From Ophiosphaerella korrae (lineage: Eukaryota > Ascomycota > Dothideomycetes > Pleosporales > Phaeosphaeriaceae), in NCBI GenBank assembly GCA_028456385.1, contig JALNQF010000206.1, positions 1 through 64,000 of the forward strand: a stretch of DNA of 64,000 nt, in the 5' to 3' direction. The position numbers and the translations under genes were made by a program. Every line of letters starts with the position of its first letter. The stretch's first letter is position 1. This document shows, piece after piece, positions 9,495-19,130 of the stretch. Below the pieces are notes generated by a model. That model was given only the letters and a program-made list of their open reading frames with translations. It was not told where the DNA came from and made no database searches.

Positions 9495-11378
9495 TTACGT
9501 CGTGAACGGATTGTAAAAACCGCCCGTCACATCACTCTCACTCTTCAGTTTCCTGTTCTGCCTCTTCAAATACGTCTTGCTCGTGAATGCTGTGCAAAAC
9601 GTCAATCCCGCAAAGACAATCTGTAGTATCATTGCCATCCTATACCCCGGTGCATCCGAATCTGGAAAGAAGTATGGGCTCATCACATTTCCCAGGTGGC
9701 CACAGATGTTCACAATCGCTCCACCCGCCGCCTGCTTCTCTGGTGTCTGACTTAGACTTGATACGGCCCACGTATATACTAGTGAATTAGCCGAAAAGCT
9801 GCCGGATGTGTACAAGAAGGCCGCCGTGTATCGAGCTGTGGTGTTGAGTGTTGCGACGGATATAATGAAACCAACAATTGCGATACAATTATTTGTCATG
9901 ATATGATAGCCACGTTCTTTATTACGATCTGATGACCAGGCAACAAAGAAGGAAACTCCAGTGCCAAGGATATAAGGCGGTGCGGTCAAAACCAGGGCTA
10001 TAGTCGAAGAACCAAGGTTGAACCTTCAAAACTCAGCATTTTCTCTCTAAAGGTTAGTATTTTGGCTCACCCATTGACTAAAGTCGGAAAGAAATTATTG
10101 AGGCCATAAGAGCTTGTCATAAATATGTTCATAAAAATCTGGGTTATGTTAGAAGCGTGTAGGTTGCGGTTGGGGCCTAAGAGAACAGCCTACGAGAATG
10201 TAAATTTTAGTGTCAGTCAGGGCGAGACGCAGACCCTGCCATACAGTAGAGTCGGCAGATTGCTCTACTCGATCAGCTTGGATGCGAGCCACAGCAAGTC
10301 TGCGCATGTCTTCGTTCATCAACTACATAGCCGAGCCATTCTTCGAATGGGGGTAATTCGGCAGGATCCAAAACGCTGTCAGAGCGAAGAACGCACTTAG
10401 TGCAGCTTCAAGGATAAACAGCCACTTCCAGCCTGCAATGCTGGCAAGGCCCGTCATACCGCTGAAGACACCAGCTGCGATCAAGCCTGAAAACGCTTGG
10501 GCGAGGACAAGGCCAGAGTATAAGAGAGCGGTACGAAGAGCGAGTTCACGACGAGTATACCAGCATGACATGAGATATACAGCCTATAAAAATCAGCTTT
10601 TATAACGTTGAGTGATTTGATGGTCATACGTACTCCAGGAAAGAGTAGTGCTTCAATAACGCCAAGAACAAACTGGACAGCGAAAAGCTCGTTAGCGCTA
10701 GTGACAGCTGCAGTTGCAGCCGAGACTCCAGACCAAAGTAAAGCACATGTGGGCAGATAGAGTGCTGGTCGTACACGGGTGATTAACATATTTGAGGGTA
10801 ATTGTGCTAGCATATAACTACGATATTTCAGCTTATAGGCCCAATTTGATGATTAAAATTGATATTACCCAACCGTGAGAAGTGCGACAGCTGTGCTGTA
10901 ATCAGTATTCCCAAGATTTAGTGTCGTCTCAAAGTCTTTGTCAAGGCGTGCTTGTCTATGCCTCTCTATTAGTGCCGTGCGCAATGAATGACCGCAATTT
11001 ACGTACGCAATGTTGGTTCTGTTGAGGAAATTAAACTTCATAAAGTCAGAAGACAGTTTTTTTCCCAAAGGCATGGATAAAAATATGTACCATATACAAG
11101 ATCCAAAGTTGAGGGAGTAAGGTTATGTCTAGGACCCTAACTATCTTCTTTTCTTTGACCTGCCAATCAGGTATCCCGAGGGCTTTAATAGAATTTCCTC
11201 TTTGGACTTTGTTGCCATCGGCGGTAGCGTTTGATTGAATGCCCTCAAGCATCGCGGGTGGCTCTACCGTCTGTTTCTCTGACTCGAAGATGACATGGTG
11301 TGAGACAGGTTCCGATGTTTTACTATGGTTAAGAGCCTCCCGGCCCGTGGAGACTGGATCTACCCCGTTGCTAACCAT
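9495..11378 (-). pseudogene. Dal5-type MFS transporter gene with one in-frame stop
   Basis: Seven exons close in phase: 11091-11378, 11007-11035, 10869-10955, 10634-10817, 10194-10583, 10071-10138 and 9495-10023, which would make 524 residues. Features of the anion:cation symporter branch (allantoate, nicotinate and other vitamin or carboxylate permeases): LLPQLWILYMFNFLNRTNIA followed by ARLDKDF, GNTDYSTAVALLTVGYMLAQ, then LFPG and a second transmembrane half with LTAPPYILGTGVSFFVAW. In exon 5 a TAG (complement of 10323-10325) sits where the family has the Trp of a WL-x-x-E motif, directly before LMNEDMRRLAVARI. Everything else, including splice sites, is intact, so it is either a recent pseudogene, a strain-specific null allele or a base error. 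Substrate unknown. Confidence 0.8.
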
Positions 11379-12539
11379 TTCGAATTGTTGTTGGCGAAAG
11401 ACAGAGATCTGATGAAAGGAATCTGCTATTCTCTTGTTACTATCTTATATTACTCCTAGCTCACCCCGCAGTGCTGAACTTGGGCCTAGCTGCCACTGCT
11501 TCTCCATGTCATGGCAAAGTATGAATCGTGCTTGAAGGGTTTATCGAGCATGGGCACTGAAAAGCTCATTCGCCAGGCAATTCTAGTCTTATAAAATCCG
11601 AGCCTGGAACACATTTTATGCCGCACCTCTGCCGAAAGGGATTCTTGAATCGGTATAAAACTGGGGATTGGCAGACGATTTTGCCAGTGTGGATTCCAAA
11701 GTGACATTAAGTGAGTGCTTAGCAACCCGCTCACTTCTCGCCCAGAGACAAATAAGTCTCGTCGGAGTCTGGAAGATGAGCGGCGAAGCTGCGATTTGGC
11801 GGCGTCGGAAGAAATCATGAGTAGGCTTTGTACATAGCCAAGCCGGATATGGCACCGTATGACGTTTGAACGTGAGCCGCCAAGGCCCCCACGCTCCTTA
11901 AAACCCACCCGTTTTGTGAACACTGCTAAGAACGGTTATCGGTACCACAGTACGATTACAAAGGTAACGAAATACTCTGGTTGGAACACCTGTAGTCGTA
12001 TTTGCTAGGTATGTTGATATGCTCATCGTGAGTGCGGGACCAAGCTACATGTAGACGACATTTGGCACCCTCAAGTACAAGATGAATTAAAGCTTGGCTG
12101 TGCGTAGCGTAGTATTGAATGGCTACCTGAAGCCTACTATTTGATTGGATAAGATAGACGAGCCGATCGAACCCGGTAAGACGAAAGTAAGTTATGGCAA
12201 CACTGGCACTGACTGGAGTTGCTCAACAGCGTTCAAGACATGGATGATTTGAAGCTTTAAGCCCGAGAAAACAAACTCGGTACTTTTGCCGACCGGGGTG
12301 GCCGTTCAGATCTCGATTAGAGTACAGGTATCCTAGCGTATAAATTGCATACCATAGTTGACTTCAATTAGCAAATAAATATAAAATCTCCTGTTCACGG
12401 AATCATCTGCAACCTGCGACGTATAAGGGATATTGAGCAATAGCTTGAAGACCAAGGTATATTATTACCCGTATTCGCACTGGTACTACTCAATTCAGGT
12501 CCATATAAGGCCTACTCGGCTGTCAGGTGTGCTTTTGAT
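11379..12539. other. Intergenic, no supported gene
   Basis: About 1.2 kb between the start of the transporter gene and the 3' end of SEC17. A 145-codon minus-strand frame (11486-11923) exists, but it lacks any known motif and has irregular, Arg/Ser-heavy composition. The region presumably holds the transporter promoter. Confidence 0.45.
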
Positions 12540-13822
12540 CTATGAAAAGTCATCCTCTCCCTTCTCAATCGTGCTCTTGACTCTCAATAAGAGTGTTGTC
12601 TTCCATTTGTCCAGTTTGCTCAATTGATCAAATTGGAATAGCTTCGAGCCGTTAGCTTGTACGCCCATCCCAAAAAGTCCGATATGGTGGAATTACCTTG
12701 TCAGCAAACGCCTCTTGGTCTCCATCTTGAACTGCCTGTGCTAAGTCCACAAGGAGTTGATGCTCTCGTTGCTGCACAAAGCTTGGATCTAGGTCTCTGT
12801 ACCTATCAAGCGCGGCATTGACACCCACCTGATCACCAGTACAAAGCTGGCAAATGCCAGCTTTCAGTAGGTACTCCTTAACGGACCATCGCATCAAGTT
12901 GTTTTGAATGGAGGTCTTTGAGACCTTCTCGTATAGTTCAATAGCCTTGTAGTAGTCTTTACCTTCCAGTGCTACCAAATCCGCTGTCTTGAGCCACAGC
13001 TTGTTAGCAAGTGCCTGTTTGGGTAAATCAGTTTTCACCCCCAAAAAAATGGCGCTGGGAATCATTTACTTCGGCATTGTCCTAGAGGGAGGTTAGCATA
13101 TTTGACTTACAAAGACGATGACAGGTGATACTCACGCTCTCGTACCAACCCGCAGCCTCTTCGTATGCAGCGGCAGCTCGGGTATTATCACCAAGCTCAA
13201 CTTCGTACAACTCGGCGAGGTTTTGTTTGTGAGTAGCAGCGCGGCGGAAGTTACCTTTGCTGCAGTAGTGTGAAATAGCCTTGTCTAGACATCGTGAGGC
13301 GGCCTCAGGGTCATCCTTTCGATAAGCCTCTAGTTTCAGGTTAGGCGTAGGTGATTGCATCTACTAACAGAAACATACTATAGGCTTCAGTCAGTGTATT
13401 TGCCTCGTCATCAGGCTCATTCAGTTGCTGTCGTTGCACTGATGCTGCCTTCTCGAATGCTTCACCGGCTTCCTTCCCTATGTCACGTTAGTATTGTCAT
13501 AACAAGTATAGGGCCAAACCAAAAAAATGGCAGCCAGACAGTTGGTTCATACCCATCTTCTGCATGCGAAATGCATTTGCCGCTGCGATGAACTGGTCTG
13601 CAGCCGCTTCGTCTGTCATGTGCATTAGTCGTGAAACGAGCATGGACTTCTTTATAAACTGTACATTTGTCCTGTCGTCCACCGAAGAAACTAAATCCAC
13701 CCGAGGCCTTCTGCAAAGACTGTTCTGCCTGTTGTCGCACCCTGATATCAGTTGTCCGCGTTGTGGCTGAGTTTGAGGATTTGCCCCACCTGTCGCAGTA
13801 ATGCTCGTGGATCTCCAGCCAT
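12540..13822 (-). CDS. SEC17: Alpha-SNAP (vesicular fusion protein Sec17)
   Basis: Eight exons: 13790-13822, 13665-13728, 13553-13612, 13379-13477, 13136-13329, 13070-13081, 12697-13014 and 12540-12641. The joined protein is 293 residues, exactly the family size. Sec17 links the NSF ATPase to SNARE complexes so that they can be taken apart after membrane fusion. Diagnostic segments: MAGDPRALLRQAEQSLQKAS then GGFSFFGGRQDKYEAA, AANAFRMQKMGKEAG, CLDKAISHYCSKGNFRRAA (TPR-like helical repeats), WYESDNAEALANKLWLKTAD, and the C-terminal LDKWKTTLLLRVKS that stimulates NSF. The sixth exon is only 12 nt and supplies DNAE. Seven introns is many for a gene this short. It is divergent from GatC. Confidence 0.95.
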
Positions 13823-14203
13823 GTTTGATCGATTTTATATTCGGTTGAGTTTCAAAGTGAGAAGTTGTAGAAGAACAAGAACCCAGGGCAGCGGAGAGAT
13901 CACTCTGAGTGTTTGCACGAGACAGGTGGCTGCGGTAGTCGTCTCGAGCGATGACGAACCCTGCCTGGTCCGAGCTTCAGTCTGAGGGCTGACTTCAGGT
14001 CGCGGTTCCGAGATAAGGCTAGCGTTGCCGGCCCGACTCAACCTCGACGACAATTGTAATCCCCAAAGCTTCGTCTGTGCCATCACTTCGGTTCTGGATT
14101 CACTGCGCTTTTGGTACCGGAGGCTTGAAAGGCGGAGAGCGCAAAGAAAACCTCAACCAACACCGAAGACTATTCTTTACATGTAAAAGTCACGACAATC
14201 ATC
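13823..14203. promoter_or_regulatory. Divergent promoter region between SEC17 and the GatC gene
   Basis: 381 bases between two divergent start codons, so both promoters must lie here or in the 5' leaders. Open frames across it have no family resemblance. No particular motif could be assigned with confidence. Confidence 0.5.
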
Positions 14204-14821
14204 ATGGCCTTGCGTTGCGCGTTTTCCCCCACCAGCAGCATTATCAAGCCTCTACGACATTCCCACATTCGAGCCGTGATCAACCCACTACTCTTCACAC
14301 GAAGAAGCGCTAGCACACAAGTGCAACTTCGGCCAGGCATCCGACCCGACGAACTCGACCAGCTTCTCGCAGAACCAACATGGTCTGTTAAATCTCTCCT
14401 CCAGAGGAGCACCCGTGCTGCCACTGAACCACGGGTTACACCTCAACAACTCCACCATTTACTACGACTCTCTGCCCTACCGCCTCCTCAGACAGCCGAA
14501 GAGGAGCAAAAGATGCTCGACACACTGGCAGCGCAGTTACATTTTGTGGGCAAGATACAAGAAGTTGAAACCACAGATATTGAACCTTTGCGAGTAATAC
14601 GTGATGAAACAGAAGAGGCTGAAAAAGAGCAAACCATTTCTTTCGCATCGCTCAAAGATGCTCTGGCAAAAGAGGAAGTCATTGGCAAACATCACAAACG
14701 CAGACAGCGAGGTACCACACCCGTAAATGCCAAAGATGCAGAGGGCTGGGATATACTCGGGTCAACGGAACGCAAGGCCGGGAAGTACTTTGTTGTGGAA
14801 AGTGAACGCTCCCAGGAGTGA
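14204..14821 (+). CDS. Mitochondrial Glu-tRNA(Gln) amidotransferase subunit C (GatC-like)
   Basis: Intronless, 205 residues. The N-terminus (MALRCAFSPTSSIIKPLRHS and following, basic with few acids) looks like a mitochondrial presequence. The middle carries the GatC pattern: VTPQQLHHLLRLSAL, then EEEQKMLDTLAAQLHFVGKI and EVETTDIEPLRVIRDE, matching the two-helix region and the D-x-x-x-x-P-L segment of bacterial GatC. GatC stabilises the GatA/GatB complex that converts Glu-tRNA(Gln) to Gln-tRNA(Gln) in mitochondria. The C-terminal extension (about 80 residues, with a GWDILGS motif) is beyond the bacterial length and is probably fungal. Family call good; the exact subunit name in this organism is an inference. 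Confidence 0.8.
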   Translation: MALRCAFSPTSSIIKPLRHSHIRAVINPLLFTRRSASTQVQLRPGIRPDELDQLLAEPTWSVKSLLQRSTRAATEPRVTPQQLHHLLRLSALPPPQTAEEEQKMLDTLAAQLHFVGKIQEVETTDIEPLRVIRDETEEAEKEQTISFASLKDALAKEEVIGKHHKRRQRGTTPVNAKDAEGWDILGSTERKAGKYFVVESERSQE

Positions 14822-15127
14822 GAATGTCACCCTTCACGGCATCTCCCACACATTGGCATGCAAATTCATGCCTGTCAATTTTCAGTCTCGATTGCCATGA
14901 TCTATCTAGCACTAGGACAAGGCAATCACCAGACGAATAAGTAGAAATACCAGAAAATTTACCGCTGAACGATATTCGTCAAAGCTACTACAAGGATACA
15001 GGAAGAACATCGGAGTTTCAATTCAACTTAGATCACCTCGTAACCAGTACAAGTTCAGACTCAAATACGTGCTTCAACACAAAAGCCAAACGCCAAAGGA
15101 ACCGGACAAGCAAAAGCCGCTCCAAAT

Positions 15128-15709
15128 TCAGACGTAATTGCAACGAATAACGGCCGCTCTCTTGCATAATGTACAGTACGTCACAAAGGCCGGCTTACTG
15201 TCACAACCACAGAAGGGTGCTTCATCTAGGTCGGGAAGCTCTGGGGTGGCTAGTCGAGTCAGTCGAGGTGTGGGCGGCGGCGTAGGCTCAGTCCATCTCT
15301 GGGGTACCTCGATGTCTTTCTGGGTTCTTGGCGCGATATCTTCAGGCGTTGTAATAACGATAGGAGCTGGTCTTGTTCTGGTTGGTGAACGGGTTGTATT
15401 CATGTCACGTGACGCCAAGCTTCCACGCCTGGAGGACGATTCCGGAGACATGTAGCTCAAGCACTCAACTGGCGACAAGGCTGTTGAGGATCTCTTTGTC
15501 TCCATAGACGGTACTGGAGATGGAATACCACGTTCTGGAGCTCCTGCTATGGTACTATGGCCAGGCTTGGACCGACGACGACACTCAACAATGTATCGAT
15601 GGCGACCATTATCATAAACCGTCTGGTGATGCCCCCCAATGGTACTCAACTGCTTTTGGGTTCTTGCTGCCTGTCTATTCGGCGACGGTGTTGTTGATGA
15701 CGACGACAT
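15128..15709 (-). CDS. Hypothetical Ser/Thr/Pro-rich protein with C-terminal Cys cluster
   Basis: Intronless frame of 193 residues from the ATG at 15709 (MSSSSTTPSPNRQ); the frame continues upstream to 15748, but this start looks more natural. The first 160 residues are low-complexity, rich in Ser, Thr, Pro and Arg, and probably disordered. The last 30 hold CGC, then YCTLC and a final C (six residues before the stop), which could bind zinc. I do not recognise the family. It is convergent with GatC, about 300 bases away. The clean long frame and the cysteine cluster support a real gene; a missed exon at the 3' end is possible. Confidence 0.55.
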   Translation of the reverse strand: MSSSSTTPSPNRQAARTQKQLSTIGGHHQTVYDNGRHRYIVECRRRSKPGHSTIAGAPERGIPSPVPSMETKRSSTALSPVECLSYMSPESSSRRGSLASRDMNTTRSPTRTRPAPIVITTPEDIAPRTQKDIEVPQRWTEPTPPPTPRLTRLATPELPDLDEAPFCGCDSKPAFVTYCTLCKRAAVIRCNYV

Positions 15710-17600
15710 GGTGATAAGACGACCAGTATATCCAACGACGACTATCAATTACTGGAACATGTAAAAAGCGTTACCGCAGTCTTAGCGAAAGAGAAAGAGT
15801 TGGTTAGGCAACGATGGCGTCGTGTTGTGTGGTTGGTATAGTGTGAGGAGAGTGGGCGATAGGAGGGATAGTGCAAGAAGTGGGCGGTGCGAAGTATATA
15901 CTGTGCGAGGGCTGCTGCCAAGCCCACCCACACCTGACGCCCTAGGACTCCTGGCTAAGCACCCCACCCCGTTGGTCACTCTATTCTTCTACACCAGCTC
16001 ATCCCAAGGCCCGTTTCAAACCCCTAGAGATTGAGTTCATTGAGAACGGTGCAAGATTGCACGACCTGCATGTTTCCGGTGTAAGTTGGCATGCCTCTCA
16101 GAGAGGCATGAGGCGGCCTCAGGCTCAAGCCACTCGTGAGCACATAACAGAAGATACTCTCGCACCCCTCATGCTCAGTCCGTATGGTAAGCATGTGAAC
16201 TCTCGATGCATCATGTTTTGAAGCATGCCTCACTTCAACCTCACCGTCGCCACAACATTGCCATACACCAGTCACCTACTGACTTCGCGGTCGTCTAGAA
16301 CAACGATAATCCTTACAGCGCTCATCATGGTTGATATTTGGCCATGATTCATAATGTTTAGTAGTTATGTAGTGTGGTTTATTGCTATATCTAAGCCTTC
16401 GTAGTATTCTGGTCTGCCAAGGAATGCGACCCTGACCTAGCACATCACGTTTACTCCTGTCAGATGTGTGTTTACAGGATCGCTTCCGGTAAAAACCGTC
16501 GAACTTTCTGTCAATCGAAGGAGCATCAATTCAAATAATCTTATTCAAGAATCTCCGACCTTCACATCTGTACCCAAGTTCGGTACTCTTGGGTCTAGAT
16601 CACGTGACCAATACGGTGTGTGCACAGGTAGCTTGTCCAACACATACGTACTTGCAAGTCACACAAAATTGCTTCTGGGTGCACGATTAGAAAATTGGGC
16701 CAAGAACGGTTCTCCGTTGGCCGTATCTTAGGCTTTGAGAGGCCCTGACAGATGCACTTCTTGGAACAAGAGCTGTCTCTTTTGTTCTGACAGGCCTGTA
16801 CCTTTAGGCACCTACAAAACTGACATTACCCCGCTGTGTAGGTCAGTAGCCCCAGAGCTTTGCCACAAAAACTTTTCGTCTAGTTTCTAACTTCACGCAA
16901 CCTTCAGTTCACCACATATACAGTCCTATTTTGTGTCATGTAGGAATTGTATTTTAAGCTGAGATAGCTTCAACAGCTCCAAGTGTCATGTACAGATATT
17001 TCAATCCAGAGTTCATGGCGAATCCTACACTGGTTGCGTTTTCTCATAAAAATTCGAATACATTTCGTCGTTCTCCAGCTCGGAGCGACTTGCACTTGTG
17101 CTGTCGAAACAGTGTTGATATATTGTAACCAAGCTTGATGCATATGAACTTCGATTATACGGCGGTAAATCTGGGTATTTTTAAGAAAAATCAAACATAG
17201 GGCTAAACAATTGGACAATTCATTTGAAGTTCACGAAGACTTTATGCTGACAAAAGATCTCACCGGGCATTATAAACTATAATCTCTTGGACGAGGCTGT
17301 ATCGTTTGGGGGAGTGGAACGCGAATGAATTATATTAGAGTAAAACGAAGCAGCCATATTTAAATCGCCGAGACAGAGGGTTCGTTACAGATCTAAATAT
17401 GTGTTGGTGTCCAGCTGTCCATGGTTTGACGATGTTTGATGTGAAGTTATTGACTAGTCTAAATGGAGGAAGGCGTCAAGGGATGAGGATGCCTCGGCCC
17501 AGCCATCATTCCCGAACACCATACCTTCACGCTCAACGTCGCGCCCCAAACTGCTCGAACACAGCACCGACGCTTGACACATTCCCTAGGACCTAGAGCC
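15710..17600. other. Intergenic region of about 1.9 kb
   Basis: Holds the promoters of the hypothetical protein gene (minus) and PEX14 (plus). No protein-like frame or RNA gene seen. It includes one notable palindrome at 16090-16110, listed separately. Confidence 0.45.
16090..16110. repeat. 21-bp perfect palindrome
   Basis: Two 10-base arms (CATGCCTCTC and GAGAGGCATG) are exact reverse complements around a single A. It could be a dimeric factor site or form a hairpin in a transcript. No second copy was noticed in the window. Confidence 0.6.
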
Positions 17601-18864
17601 ATGTCAGACAAGATGGTGCCCTCTTGGCAACGTAACGCAACTGATGACTCTATCACCCCATCTGCTGAACCAGAACAACCACCCGAATCCACCGCGTCCG
17701 AACAAGAGCAGCTAGAGCGAAACACGTCTTCAGTTGCCGGGGCACCTTTGCCGACGGGGGATGATCTAGGAGACATAGAGAACATAAATATATTTGATCA
17801 AGCGAAGCGCTTCCTTGACGACCCTGCAATTCGCGATGCGCCTCGAGAAAAGAAGAGTGCGTTCCTGGAATCAAAAGGCCTAAGCGCAGATGAGATAGGG
17901 ACATTATTAGGTGAGGAAGTGCAGGAGAGTAGCCATCCGAACATAGAAGAAGCTGGCGAGCGCACCTGGTCAACGGTATGTGCGAGGGTCTCATTCAACA
18001 GGTTTCCTTCTACATCCCTACGAATAAAACAACTGATTTTAGCAGGGACCTCCTCGAATGATCGAGACACCGCAAACGTCGCAATCATTGCAGTCCAGCC
18101 TAACACCACGAGAAATTCCTCCTATCGTTACTTATCCCGAGTTCCTTGCCCAGACTGAGAAACCACCTCCTCTCATAACCACCCAGCGCCTGCTGAATAC
18201 GGCCTACGTAGCAGGAGGCTTGATGGCCACAATATACGGCTTTTCAAAGTATATTATCTCGCCAATGGCTCGTGAACTCGCTGAGTCTCGACAAGACTTT
18301 GCAACACACACGCAAGGGCAGTTGCTTGAGTTCAATAAGAGGTTGGCCGATGCAGTATCAGTAGATCCTGCAAGCAATGTAAAATCTAAGGTGACGGACA
18401 TTCCGGATGATATTTCGGAGGCCGACTCAGACCCAACGGAGCTCTACCATCGTGATTTTGGCACCCAAACCACTCCTGCGCTATCACGAAGGCCATCAGT
18501 ATCTGTTGGCACAGATCCCGAACCTGTTGTGACTGGCCACGAAAACCGCCTCAAGATCATCAAGTCGCATCTGAAAGAACTTGAGAGCGCGCAATCGAAC
18601 GATACTGCGTCTGCGGGTTCCCTGAAAACGGAGATTTCTGGGCTATCGAATTATCTGAGCGATATGAGCTATCAAAACCAATATTTTTCAAATATGGGAG
18701 GCTACTACGGATCAAGTTTTGGTCTGCCGCCACCAAAGGACGGGAAGAATGATCAAATAGAAGTATTGAAGAACGATATCAGGGCCGTAAAGGGCGTCTT
18801 CTTGAGCGCAAGAAATTTCCCTGGAGGACGAAATATAACTCCTATGTCGACAGGGAGAACATAG
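17601..18864 (+). CDS. PEX14: Peroxin 14 / Pex14-like peroxisomal docking protein
   Basis: Two exons, 17601-17975 and 18046-18864, 397 residues; start at MSDKMVPSWQRN chosen because it matches the conserved Pex14 beginning. The conserved N-terminal domain that binds Pex5 is present at about residues 55-100: FDQAKRFLDDPAIRDAPREK, then FLESKGLSADEI. A proline-containing stretch leads to a hydrophobic membrane-associated segment (LNTAYVAGGLMATIYGFSKY), a helical region (ARELAESRQDFATHTQGQLL), and a low-complexity tail. It forms the docking complex on the peroxisomal membrane that receives cargo-loaded receptors. Filamentous fungi also have a Pex14/17 hybrid (Pex33) with a similar N-terminus, so that paralogue is the main alternative. 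The intron ends in a TAGCAG tandem acceptor that could add one Gln. Confidence 0.85.
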
Positions 18865-19130
18865 TGTGGCAATAGTACATGTAAGATTAATATGTTAATG
18901 TGCAGTTCTATTTCTATAACCGTGACTATCAGAGTTTTGTAATTTACCGTCAAAGTAGCTCGTCATATATTGCAGTTAGGCGGAATGTTGATGTGAACCA
19001 CTGACGTTCGCCCCGCTACGTCTTTGACGTCATGCCTAAAACAGCAACTGCTAGATAATCATACCCTCACAACTGCAAATCCTGTTAGATTAACCCACCA
19101 TCCTCAATTATCAGAATCATTCCAAGCACA

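Noticed and set aside
4487..9495. GMC oxidoreductase and MFS transporter as parts of a secondary-metabolite cluster
   Set aside because: No polyketide synthase, peptide synthetase, terpene cyclase, P450 or pathway regulator is nearby; neighbours are housekeeping genes and the transporter is broken.
11486..11923. 145-codon minus-strand frame between the transporter and SEC17
   Set aside because: No motif, no signal peptide, and a competing overlapping frame; probably chance.
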